NCBI GenBank assembly: GCA_963169765.1
Contig: CAUJEN010000064.1
Coordinates: forward strand, 1-64,000
DNA length: 64,000 bases
Origin: QWHO01 sp021404945
GTDB taxonomy: Bacteria > Vulcanimicrobiota > Xenobia > Xenobiales > QWHO01
Direction: 5' to 3'
Shown: one piece after another, positions 19,588 to 28,050 of the stretch
How the letters are laid out: each line of letters starts with the position of its first letter
How positions within the stretch are numbered: the stretch's first letter is position 1
Notes under the pieces: model-generated
The model's database searches: none
What the model saw: the letters and a program-made list of their open reading frames with translations, nothing else
What the model was told of the DNA's origin: nothing
Program-made: the position numbers and the translations under genes

Positions 19588-22500
19588 TCAAGCGTCGAGG
19601 GCTCGGCGGATGGTCTCCAGGAGCACATCGGGGGCAAACGGCTTGGGGAGAAAAGACTCTCCGCCGAGGAGCTCGAGCTGCCGCCCGGCAAGCTCCGCGC
19701 TGTAGCCGCTCACGTAGAGCACCTTCAGATCGGGCCGCTCGGCCCGCAACCGCCTGGCCAGCTCCTGGCCGCTCAGGCCCTCCGGCATCACCAGGTCCGT
19801 CAAGAGCAGGGCGATCACGGGCCTGGCTCTCGTCCAGATCTCCAGAGCCTCTTTCCCGCTCCCAGCCTCGAGCACTTCATAGCCGCTTCGCTTCAAGACC
19901 TGCCAGATCTTGGCCCGAACCGCCGGGTCGTCCTCCACCAGGAGAATGGTCTCCGAGCCACCGGGACAGGCGGGTCGCGCTTGTTCGCGGGTCTTCCCGG
20001 TCCGGGTCCTCTCCAGGGCCGGGAGGAAGACCTCGAAGGTCGTTCCGCGACCCGCTTCGCTCTGCGCCGTGATCCAGCCGCTGTGCTGCTTGACGATGCC
20101 GAAGACCGTGGCCAGGCCCAGCCCGGTTCCTTTGCCCGGCTCCTTGGTCGTGAAGAAGGGCTCGAAGACCCGCGGCAACACCTCCGGTGGGATCCCCGAG
20201 CCGGTGTCGCTCACCCGCATGCACACCCACCGCCCCGGCATGGCGTCGGGATGCAGGTCAGCCTCGAGCTCTCTCACGACCCGGGCCTCCGTCTCGATGA
20301 GCAGGCGCCCCCCTTGAGACATCGCGTCCCGAGCGTTCACGGCCAGGTTCATCAGCACTTGATCCAGCATGCCCGCATCGGCGCGAGCCCACAGAGGCTC
20401 CGGATGAAGCTGCAGCTCCAGTCGAATATCCTCCCCGAGAATTCGCTGAAGCATCCTGGCGAGACGGGAAACCGTCTCGTTCAGGTCCAGGTTACCGGCC
20501 TGCATGACCTGCCTGCGCCCGAACAAGAGCAATTGCCGCGTCAGGTTGGCTGCCTGCTCGGCGGCCTGCCGAATCTGCTCGAGGCCCTCCTGCGCCCTGG
20601 CCGGCAACTCCACTTCGCTCAAGGTCAACTCGATCTGCATCAAGATGATGGCCAGGATATTGTTGAAATCGTGAGCCACGCCGCCCGCCAGGCGCCCGAT
20701 CGCCTCCATCTTTTGCGATTGCCGAAGCTGCTCTTCCATAGCCCGGCTGGTGGTCACATCTCGGGAATTGACCACGAAGACTCTCTGGCCGGTGGAATCG
20801 ATCGTGCTTCGCCCGATGGACTGAATCCAACGCCACGATCCATCTTGATGGCGAAATCGAAATTCGGCGGTCGTCGGAAGGCCAGGGCTGGTCAGGGCCT
20901 GCTCGCTGACGGCTGTCATCAGGGGAAGATCCTCCGGATGCACCAGCTCGGCCGCCAGCCTGCCCAACACCTCCTCAGGCCGATACCCCATCAACCGCTC
21001 GATCGACGGACCCTGGAAACGAATCACTCCCTCCGCGTCCAGCACGGTCACCAGGTCCGAAGCATTCTCGATGAGGGTGCGGAAATGCGCCTCGCTTGCG
21101 GCCACCTTCTCCTCAGCCTGCTTGTTCGCGGTCAGGTCCACGCCCACGCCGACCAGATGCTCCTGGCCGTCGAGCAAGATGCGGCGGCCCGTGAAATAGT
21201 ATGGCGTGCGGGTACCGTCTTTGGAGGTGAAGTGGGCCTCGGCATCGGACGCGCCCTCGGCGAGCACGATGCCGATGCGCTGCCGAATGAGCTCGCGTAC
21301 CTCGCCGGTGAAAAGATCGGTGGGATGCATCCTGGCGATTTCGTCAGCCGAATAGCCGCTGACCGTCTCGAAACCTTTGTTCCATCGGACAAAGCGCCCC
21401 CGGGCGTCGAAGAGATAGAAGACGCCGGGCAGGCTTTCGATGATCCCGTCGGCAAAGGCCCGCGCCCGGGTGCTCTCCAGGTCGGCCCGCCGAAGTCGCG
21501 CCTCTTGCTCTATGCCATCCAGAGCAGCCGAGATGTTACTCGCCATCTCGGTGAGAAGGCCCTGCAGGTCGGTATCGGTGAAAGCATCGACCTGCGTAGA
21601 GGCCAGCCCGAAGACTCCGGCGGACATTGCCTGGTGACTGAAGGGTGCGGTCGCGACCGCGCGCAGGCTGAAGGCTTCGGCCAGCTCGAGCCAGGGTCTC
21701 GAGATCGGCTCGCTCTGAAGGTCGCGGCTGAGGGCCAGCTGCCCTGTAGCCAGCGCCCGTCTCATCAAACCGTCGCCCGGGTCAGCTCCCAGCTCGAGCA
21801 GCCTCTCGGCCGCCGCACCGTGGGCCGCCACAATGCTCAAGCCCTGCGTCGCGGGGTGTTGCAGAGCGAGCCAGGCCAGAGCGAACCGACCGTGCTCCAC
21901 CGCCGCGCGGCAGATGGCCGGGAACAGTTCCTCGCGTGTCTTGACGCGCACGATGGTCTGGCTCACCTGACTGAGGGTGGCATACAACCGGCTGAGATGC
22001 TCGGCGCGCTCCTCGGCTTGCTTGCGGGCGGTGATATCGCGCACGTTACCGACCACGGCCAGGATGTCGGGATCTTCCAGCCAGTTGGTCACGGTGGCGT
22101 CGGCGTGTCCCCACGGACCGTCGGGGCGCCAGTAGCGAAACTCGACAAAGAAGCTTTCGCCGGGCGTCCTCAGCAGGCGAGCAAAAGACTCGGCCACGAC
22201 CGGAAGATCCTCGGGATGAATGAAATCGCCGAACGGGTGGCCGAGCACCTCGTCATCCTCGAAGCCAAAAATACGCTGACCAGAGTCGCTGCGGTAGCGC
22301 ATCGTGCCGTCGGCGTCCAGCAGCACGACCACGTCGGAGCTTCTCTCGATCATGCCGCGAAAACGTCTCTCGCTGGCTGTCAGGCGGGCCTGGCGGTCAC
22401 GCAGGTCACGGTTGGCGAGCTCCAACTGAGCAATCCTGTCCTCCAGACGGTGGACGAGGGCCAGGCAGGACTCGCAGGGGATGACCGGCTGGAGGGCGGC

Positions 22501-22884
22501 CGCAAGCGGGCCCGTCCGGGCCCCGAGCCGGTCGAGCAGATCCAGCAGTTGGGCCGGACCGGACAGGAAAGCGTCCGCGCCCAGGCCCAGCGCCACCTGC
22601 GGGTCGGCGCAGCTTGATGAAACCACGACCAGCGGGATAGCCTTGAGCCCGGGGTCGGACTTCCAGAGGCGCAGCAGCCTGCAGCCGTCCGTGACCGCCG
22701 TGAGCACGGCGATCACGGCGAGGTCGGGAGGCTCCTTGCGGGCCAGCTCCAGCGCCTCGTCAGCGTTGCGGGCTTCGAGCACCTCGAAGCCGCGCTCCCC
22801 CAGCGCGGCACGAAGCACAGACAGGCCCTCTGGTCTGTCCTCCACGAGGAGCACTCGTTTCCCACTCGCAGGCCGTCGGTCCAT
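19588..22884 (-). CDS. Multi-PAS/GAF hybrid histidine kinase with degenerate N-terminal receiver
   Basis: 1098 residues without TM segments. Order: receiver-like domain (about 8-125), short coiled coil, PAS (about 160-285), GAF (295-440), two PAS domains (455-575 and 580-705), HisKA with VAHDFNNILA (His738), HATPase (about 840-955) and a C-terminal receiver with Asp1030 (LLLTDLVMPEG). The N-terminal receiver has Ala (VIAVLT) where the phosphoacceptor Asp is expected, although the acidic VEDR pocket remains. It is therefore probably a pseudo-receiver used for docking. The gene begins 31 bp after the lipoprotein gene on the same strand. Cytoplasmic sensing is inferred. Confidence 0.93.
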   Translation of the reverse strand: MDRRPASGKRVLLVEDRPEGLSVLRAALGERGFEVLEARNADEALELARKEPPDLAVIAVLTAVTDGCRLLRLWKSDPGLKAIPLVVVSSSCADPQVALGLGADAFLSGPAQLLDLLDRLGARTGPLAAALQPVIPCESCLALVHRLEDRIAQLELANRDLRDRQARLTASERRFRGMIERSSDVVVLLDADGTMRYRSDSGQRIFGFEDDEVLGHPFGDFIHPEDLPVVAESFARLLRTPGESFFVEFRYWRPDGPWGHADATVTNWLEDPDILAVVGNVRDITARKQAEERAEHLSRLYATLSQVSQTIVRVKTREELFPAICRAAVEHGRFALAWLALQHPATQGLSIVAAHGAAAERLLELGADPGDGLMRRALATGQLALSRDLQSEPISRPWLELAEAFSLRAVATAPFSHQAMSAGVFGLASTQVDAFTDTDLQGLLTEMASNISAALDGIEQEARLRRADLESTRARAFADGIIESLPGVFYLFDARGRFVRWNKGFETVSGYSADEIARMHPTDLFTGEVRELIRQRIGIVLAEGASDAEAHFTSKDGTRTPYYFTGRRILLDGQEHLVGVGVDLTANKQAEEKVAASEAHFRTLIENASDLVTVLDAEGVIRFQGPSIERLMGYRPEEVLGRLAAELVHPEDLPLMTAVSEQALTSPGLPTTAEFRFRHQDGSWRWIQSIGRSTIDSTGQRVFVVNSRDVTTSRAMEEQLRQSQKMEAIGRLAGGVAHDFNNILAIILMQIELTLSEVELPARAQEGLEQIRQAAEQAANLTRQLLLFGRRQVMQAGNLDLNETVSRLARMLQRILGEDIRLELQLHPEPLWARADAGMLDQVLMNLAVNARDAMSQGGRLLIETEARVVRELEADLHPDAMPGRWVCMRVSDTGSGIPPEVLPRVFEPFFTTKEPGKGTGLGLATVFGIVKQHSGWITAQSEAGRGTTFEVFLPALERTRTGKTREQARPACPGGSETILLVEDDPAVRAKIWQVLKRSGYEVLEAGSGKEALEIWTRARPVIALLLTDLVMPEGLSGQELARRLRAERPDLKVLYVSGYSAELAGRQLELLGGESFLPKPFAPDVLLETIRRALDA

Positions 22885-22915
22885 CAGCAGGTCCGCCTGG
22901 CCACTCGTGGCCAGG

Positions 22916-24595
22916 TCAGGGGGTGATCGTCAGGTCAATGTGCATTTGGTAAACAAACATATTGCCTCTGGAGTCGGTCGCCTTGATCTGAATGACGGTC
23001 TGAAAAGAGTTTTGCGTCAAGCAGTTGAACAAAACGTTCTGCAGGGCTGCATCTCCCGGCGCCAGGCGCAGGGTTTTCGGTCCGTCGGTTTCGATGCACA
23101 CGTTCATGCTTTCGATGGTGATGTCCAGCGGGCCATCGGTGTTGTTTGCGATTGCCAGCGGGCCGATCTGCTGTGGGCAAGGGCTGGTCCCCACCTGGTG
23201 GGAGGTCGAGATGTCGGGGCTGACAGTGATCGGCTGGGGCTTGACTGCCTCGATGGTGAAGAACCTGAAGATCGAGCCGTCGAAGAACCCCGGGCTACCC
23301 GAGAATTTCTTCGTGGTCGGATTGTAAATGATCGTCTCGACCTTGGTGCCTTCGGCTTCCCCCTGCTTGGTATCGTGGGCTACCTGCACCGAGTAGTTGC
23401 CATTTTCCATCTTGACGATCCCGACTACCATGGCGGCGTGCCAGCCACCGGTCAACTCCACGTCTTTACCGGCCTTGATCGCCTCCAGGGCGGTCTCGAA
23501 GCTCTCCGTGTTCTCGGTCGTGATGGGATGGTTGCCGTCGGTCATGAACTTGTTCTTGCGCTCGGCCCAATCGACGCCGCACCCACCGGCGGCCCATCCC
23601 GTGGCGGTCTTCATGGTGCTGATTGCCGTGACAGCAGAGAGGTCTCTGGTGGAGTTGGCGTCGAGGTACTTCAGGCTGTTGGAGGCCGCGCCCGGAACGC
23701 ACTCGTTCAAACCGACGTCCTGGTTGAAATCGCTGCGATTATAGCTGGGCAACAGGGCGGCGCCGCTAGCTCTGGTGCCAACCTGCGGGGCCGGCGGGAA
23801 GAGCTCGGCCGGGAAACCGTCCAGACCGCTGTCGAGAACCAGCCTCTCCCGCATGACCGGGCAATCGAAGAGCACAGGCGGCAGGCTGCTCAAAGGCTCC
23901 GGCGAGAGGAAGGGAAAAACGCTGACCTGAGGCACGGATTGGCCGGCAGGAACTCCAAGATCAAGGTCGGTGAAGACATCGAAAAAAGAGTCGGGCTGAA
24001 GAGTGGTTGGCTGGACTGGGAGGTTCTGGATGGCCCACAAATCTCCCACCTGCATGTTGAAGTACATGACCTCAAGCCCATCGGGGTTGGGGAAATGGGC
24101 CTGGACCTGGCCCCAGGCCGTGTTCTCCGTCCTGGTCCCGTCGAGCAGAAAACTGAGCTGGCTCAGATGAATCCAACCCTGCATTCCTCCGGGAAGGTTG
24201 ATCTGGGTCAGCACACCGGGCTCGACGCTGACAGGAATGTCATTGTAGCCGGCGACGTCAAGCGTTCCGCCGCCAGGCTCGCTCTGAAACTGAAAAAAGC
24301 CATCCTGGTTGGTGGTGGTCTCGATGAGAAAGGCTCGGGCCGACACCTGGCGAGGAGCGACTCCGTTGAACTGCACCGGAGCCTGCGCCACCGGGGCCCC
24401 GTTGGCGTCCAGGACACGCCCGGCAACCACCCCGTTGCCCGGCTGGACGATGAAATTGAAGTTATTCTGAGGACCCTGATTGGGGTTGGCGGCGGGAAGG
24501 TTGCCATCATCGCCGCTCGTGCAACCGGAAACGATCAATAGCAGCGCGCAAAGATAGGCTAACAAAAGGCTGCTTGTAGTTTTCTTCTGTCTCAT
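22916..24595 (-). CDS. Lipoprotein with carboxypeptidase-regulatory-like and C39-like peptidase domains
   Basis: 559 residues. ATG at 24595 has GGAGG 6 nt upstream; a longer frame to 24673 lacks such a site. The signal peptide ends in the lipobox IVSGC. A carboxypeptidase-regulatory-like beta domain follows (GRVLDANGAPVA to the DV-AGYND strand, about 45-125). The region around residue 305 has LNECVPGAASNSLKYL, resembling the catalytic-Cys motif of C39-type papain-fold peptidases. GGWHAAMVVGI about 100 residues later could supply the His, and AHD follows. The C-terminal 100 residues look like an Ig-like beta domain. Peptidase activity is inferred from motif spacing. Confidence 0.75.
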   Translation of the reverse strand: MRQKKTTSSLLLAYLCALLLIVSGCTSGDDGNLPAANPNQGPQNNFNFIVQPGNGVVAGRVLDANGAPVAQAPVQFNGVAPRQVSARAFLIETTTNQDGFFQFQSEPGGGTLDVAGYNDIPVSVEPGVLTQINLPGGMQGWIHLSQLSFLLDGTRTENTAWGQVQAHFPNPDGLEVMYFNMQVGDLWAIQNLPVQPTTLQPDSFFDVFTDLDLGVPAGQSVPQVSVFPFLSPEPLSSLPPVLFDCPVMRERLVLDSGLDGFPAELFPPAPQVGTRASGAALLPSYNRSDFNQDVGLNECVPGAASNSLKYLDANSTRDLSAVTAISTMKTATGWAAGGCGVDWAERKNKFMTDGNHPITTENTESFETALEAIKAGKDVELTGGWHAAMVVGIVKMENGNYSVQVAHDTKQGEAEGTKVETIIYNPTTKKFSGSPGFFDGSIFRFFTIEAVKPQPITVSPDISTSHQVGTSPCPQQIGPLAIANNTDGPLDITIESMNVCIETDGPKTLRLAPGDAALQNVLFNCLTQNSFQTVIQIKATDSRGNMFVYQMHIDLTITP

Positions 24596-24873
24596 AGAGT
24601 ACCTCCGTTCGAGAGCCGCCCTTCGAACTTGCCCGGAGGAAGCCTGCCTGCCCCTCTCGACATGAGTCGCCAACCTCCTTTCCTCACCGAAAACTGGCTG
24701 CTCGCTCTTTGAGAGGTTGGCCGTGGGAGGGCTGCTGGCCGGGCCGGCACGTTCGCAGAACTCCTCGAGCCGTCATCTGGCCCTGGTTGGCTCGTGAGGC
24801 TCCTGTGACGCACGGTTGGAGGGAGCGCGAGGCGGCCAGGCTGCTCGAGCGCCTGGGAGGACCTCCCTGGCTC
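24596..24873 (-). other. Intergenic region with a 9-bp inverted repeat
   Basis: 278 bp between same-strand genes, upstream of the lipoprotein gene. GCCAACCTC (24669-24677) is repeated inverted as GAGGTTGGC (24713-24721) with a 35-nt loop. The lipoprotein Shine-Dalgarno lies at its left end. A small minus ORF over 24684-24959 shows no coding features and overlaps the next gene. Confidence 0.35.
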
Positions 24874-25893
24874 TTACTCCAGCCTGGCCTCCCAGCGGAA
24901 GCTCTGGCCCGATGGCAGAGTGACCGTTCCCGTGGCCAGGCTCCCCTGCAGCTGTCCATTGAAGACTCCGGTGACCGTGCCCGAAGGCGCCTTGAGCCAG
25001 TCCAGCGCGCTCTTCTCAGCCTGGGCGGTGAAGCTGCCCTCCAGCATGCCCTGCTTGAACGAGCCTTTCATCTGGTAGGTGACTTTGCCCAGGTTGGACC
25101 TGCTCTGGGACGATCCGCTTTGAATCCAGCGCCCCTGCACCTGCGAGCCGCTGATGCGCAGGTTGAGCACGTTGGACAGAGCGACTTCCTGGCCGCTTTT
25201 GCCAGTAACGCGCTCGGTCCAGCGGCCGCTCAAGTTGGTCTCGCAGCAGGTGGCGTCGAAGGTCACCTCGTCCAGGTGCACGGCCTGGCCTTCAACGACC
25301 CCGACCAGGTTGAGGACGGCGCTGCTGGAATAATGGTTGTTGCCCCCATCCGAGGAGGCCAGCACGAAGATGGTGACCCGGCGAGAGAACGGGTAATAGG
25401 AGGCGTTCACGTCCACTGTCCAGCCTGCTTTTCGATAGCGCACGGTGTGATCGGTGTGAAGATTCTTGCGGCTGAGGCGGGTCAGCTCCTCGTGCAAGCG
25501 CACGGCGCTGCGGTCGGCCTGGACCTTCTTCCAGTCAGGCTTGCGGGCCCACTTCTGTTTCATCAATCGCATGCGAAAGTCGTTGGCATCACCCTCGGAG
25601 CGCAAAAAAAGATCCACCGCCCGCGCCGGAGAGAGCTCGCCGAGCTCGCCCTTGAGGCTCTCGTGGAGAGACTGCAGAGGGCCCTCGGAGTCGATCGTGG
25701 CCAGGGCTTTCTCCGCCACCAGAGGCTTGAGACCAAGCTGCACCACCACGCCGTAGGCCTCCAACCAGCAGGCCTTCTCCTTGCGCGAGGCGGGCACGCC
25801 CCGCGCCTCCAGCTGGCGCACCAGCTCGCGCACGTAGTTAGCGAAATCACCCGGGTCGGCCACAGCCGCTCGGGACGCCATCAGGGCGATCAC
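24874..25893 (-). CDS. Exported hypothetical protein
   Basis: 339 residues from the GTG at 25893. That start leaves only a stub of hydrophobic leader (IALMASRAAVA). The frame is open further up to a CTG at 25923, preceded by GAAGGA, which would give a complete signal peptide (PSRLLRVLLVIALMASRAAVA) and begin 3 bp after the upstream stop. The longer form is therefore likely real. The N-terminal half is helical, the C-terminal half beta-rich with repeated G-x-F and G-x-V strands and a CC pair near residue 215. No family recognised. It probably forms an operon with the upstream lytic transglycosylase. Confidence 0.75.
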   Translation of the reverse strand: MIALMASRAAVADPGDFANYVRELVRQLEARGVPASRKEKACWLEAYGVVVQLGLKPLVAEKALATIDSEGPLQSLHESLKGELGELSPARAVDLFLRSEGDANDFRMRLMKQKWARKPDWKKVQADRSAVRLHEELTRLSRKNLHTDHTVRYRKAGWTVDVNASYYPFSRRVTIFVLASSDGGNNHYSSSAVLNLVGVVEGQAVHLDEVTFDATCCETNLSGRWTERVTGKSGQEVALSNVLNLRISGSQVQGRWIQSGSSQSRSNLGKVTYQMKGSFKQGMLEGSFTAQAEKSALDWLKAPSGTVTGVFNGQLQGSLATGTVTLPSGQSFRWEARLE

Positions 25894-25925
25894 CAGCAGG
25901 ACCCTGAGCAGGCGAGACGGCAGAG

Positions 25926-27653
25926 CTAGTTTTCCTTCGGTCCGCCTGGCGGCTTCTGAGCCGACAGGTTACGGTCGCGCACGGCCAGGAAGTCCTCGCC
26001 CCAGCGCGGATTGACGCACACCCTGAGTCGACCGCCTTCCAGCTCGACTTTGTAGATGCGGTCCATCAGATAGTCCGCCTCGACCGTCTGGCGCAGAACG
26101 GCCCGCTCGGAGTCGTTGAGCATGCCCAGCGCAATCTCGGCGGCCACGCCCTTGAGGTGCAGCTCGTCGCGCCAGTCGAAGCTCTGCTTACCGGTGGCGG
26201 TCAAATGGGCCATCGAGAGGCGCTTGACGGGCAGACGAAAATCCTTGCGGCTGGTGGCCTCGCGCATGCGCAGGGTGAGGCTCCAGAGATAACCGTCCAG
26301 CTCGGGCGAAATGTAGTAGGAGAAGAGGCGCGGATCGCTGCCCCGCCTGGTCTCGCCTCCCACGCCGTGGTCGGCGATGGGGGCCGTGACGCGCACCAGG
26401 TCGCCCTTGCGCACGCCCTCGCGAAAATCTTCCACGGTCAGGTGCGAGGCCACCCCGACCACCTCCACGAAATCGCGGTTGGCGTCATATTTGGCCACGG
26501 TGCTGCGGGTAAACTCAGACCCGGCCAGGTAACCGGCCAGCGAGCCGAGCACCTTCCACATGTAGATGTCGCTCTCATCGCCCAGCGCCAGGTGGCGATT
26601 CACGTTCTCGGTGATCTCGCCCTCCACCGTGCGCAGGCCGTTGAGCATCTGGCGGCAGCGAAGATCGTTCCAGATGGTCAGGAAATTGACCTTGTAAGTG
26701 CCCAGAGCGGTCAGGAAGTTGGCCCGGCTCTCGGCCGTGGGTCGCATCAGGTTGGGGTCGCGGCGGGAGAGGTAGTCGAAAATGATGTCATCGTTGTTGA
26801 GCACCCCGTTGTGGTAGGCCGAGATAGCCAGATCGACCCGATCGCCATACTTGTCCAGCAGGAACTTGAAGAACACCACCGCGTCCTCAAGATTGGCATC
26901 GACCACCAGGCGCTCATCCTCGACTCCGGCCTGGTGGGCCAGGTGGCGGTGGCGCTTGACCAGATCGTAGCGTTCAGCCAGGGCCATGTACTGGGCGGCC
27001 TTACGGCGTGCCTCGGGGTCTTTGTTCGATTTGGCCACGTTTTTGAAAAAGCGGGCCTGGGTGTAGTATTCCTCGGCCTGGCGGGCGCTGTAGGCGTGGG
27101 CGGTATCCACCGCGCCCCAGGTCATCTGGCCCACGCCGGCGGCGTCGGCCCAGCTCACCTTGTCCATGTCGCCCGAATTCTCCCAGGACGTGATGGCCAG
27201 CACGGCCAGGAAAGGCACCTGATGGAACTCGCAGATCTTCTTGAGCCTGGCCTCGTAGCGGCGGATCAGGGCGTGATTGCGGTTGAGGTCGTGATGATTG
27301 GTGGTGTGGTAGACCACGTGGTGGTAGGCCAGGATCTCGGCCGCCGCCTGGCGTTTCTCCTCCTCGGAGTAGGAGGTCAAAACTTGCTCCACCATGTCGT
27401 CCACGGCCGCCCGCTCCTCCTCGGAGTATTTCTCGCGCACGTAGAAGTTGCGCAGCTTGGAGCGACTGGGGGGAGCCTCGGCCGGCTGCCTGGGAATGCC
27501 CTGGGTGGCGGCCGGGTTGGGGGTGACCGCGGTCGATGGGCTGGCCGCGGGCTTGGCCGCATTGCCGCAGCCCGCCAGGCCCCAGCAGGTGATCCAGAGC
27601 CAACCGAAAAGACTGAAAGCGTGAAGGATCTTCCTGATCTTGCGAGCGGCCAC
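25926..27653 (-). CDS. Lytic murein transglycosylase-like lipoprotein
   Basis: 575 residues, GTG start with AAAGG 10 nt upstream. The lipoprotein signal ends in GLAGC (Cys29), followed by a Pro/Ala-rich linker. The region from about residue 145 has SWENSGDMD, in which the Glu would be catalytic. AGVGQMTWG and ISAYHNGV follow, matching the three motifs of SLT/goose-lysozyme-fold transglycosylases (E-S, G-x-x-Q-M, A-Y-N-x-G). It would cleave peptidoglycan from the membrane surface. The C-terminal 250 residues have no assignment and may bind a partner. It is divergent from yraN. Confidence 0.82.
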   Translation of the reverse strand: MAARKIRKILHAFSLFGWLWITCWGLAGCGNAAKPAASPSTAVTPNPAATQGIPRQPAEAPPSRSKLRNFYVREKYSEEERAAVDDMVEQVLTSYSEEEKRQAAAEILAYHHVVYHTTNHHDLNRNHALIRRYEARLKKICEFHQVPFLAVLAITSWENSGDMDKVSWADAAGVGQMTWGAVDTAHAYSARQAEEYYTQARFFKNVAKSNKDPEARRKAAQYMALAERYDLVKRHRHLAHQAGVEDERLVVDANLEDAVVFFKFLLDKYGDRVDLAISAYHNGVLNNDDIIFDYLSRRDPNLMRPTAESRANFLTALGTYKVNFLTIWNDLRCRQMLNGLRTVEGEITENVNRHLALGDESDIYMWKVLGSLAGYLAGSEFTRSTVAKYDANRDFVEVVGVASHLTVEDFREGVRKGDLVRVTAPIADHGVGGETRRGSDPRLFSYYISPELDGYLWSLTLRMREATSRKDFRLPVKRLSMAHLTATGKQSFDWRDELHLKGVAAEIALGMLNDSERAVLRQTVEADYLMDRIYKVELEGGRLRVCVNPRWGEDFLAVRDRNLSAQKPPGGPKEN

Positions 27654-27697
27654 GATGGTAGAACCTTTCTCTCAGCGCCGATCGGTTCCTGTCCGCG

Positions 27698-28048
27698 ATG
27701 ACCCGCCTCGAGCTTGCCCGGGCCGGTGAGCAGGCCGCCTCGTGCTTCCTCCAGGCGCGCGGATGGGTGGTGCTCGAGCGCAACTATCGCTGCCCTCCCG
27801 CTGAGATCGACCTGATCGCCCGAGACGGCGAGGTGCTGGTGTTCGTTGAAGTGAAGACGCGCCAGAGCGCGTGGGCGGTTCCCGCCGAGGCGGTCTCGCC
27901 CCAAAAGCAGCGCAAGGTCCGCCTGGCGGCCGCCTGGTATCTCAAAGAGCGGCGCCTGTCCGACCCACCCTGTCGCTTCGACGTGATCGCGGTCACCGGG
28001 CGCAATGAGAGCGACTTCACTCTGGAGCACTTTCCGGGGGCGTTTTAG
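27698..28048 (+). CDS. yraN: YraN family (UPF0102) endonuclease-like protein
   Basis: 116 residues, the usual length. It has the restriction-endonuclease-like core EIDLIARDGEVLVFVEVKTR (Glu and Asp, then E-x-K) that defines UPF0102/YraN. The family is widespread and structurally a Holliday-junction-resolvase-like nuclease; its cellular role is unsettled. It is the first gene of a tight operon: the next start is 2 bp after its stop. Confidence 0.92.
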   Translation: MTRLELARAGEQAASCFLQARGWVVLERNYRCPPAEIDLIARDGEVLVFVEVKTRQSAWAVPAEAVSPQKQRKVRLAAAWYLKERRLSDPPCRFDVIAVTGRNESDFTLEHFPGAF

Positions 28049-28050
28049 GC

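Noticed and set aside
24684..24959. Minus ORF of 91 codons between two genes
   Set aside because: Arg/Ser-rich composition of a random high-GC frame, no start signal, and it overlaps the end of a better gene.
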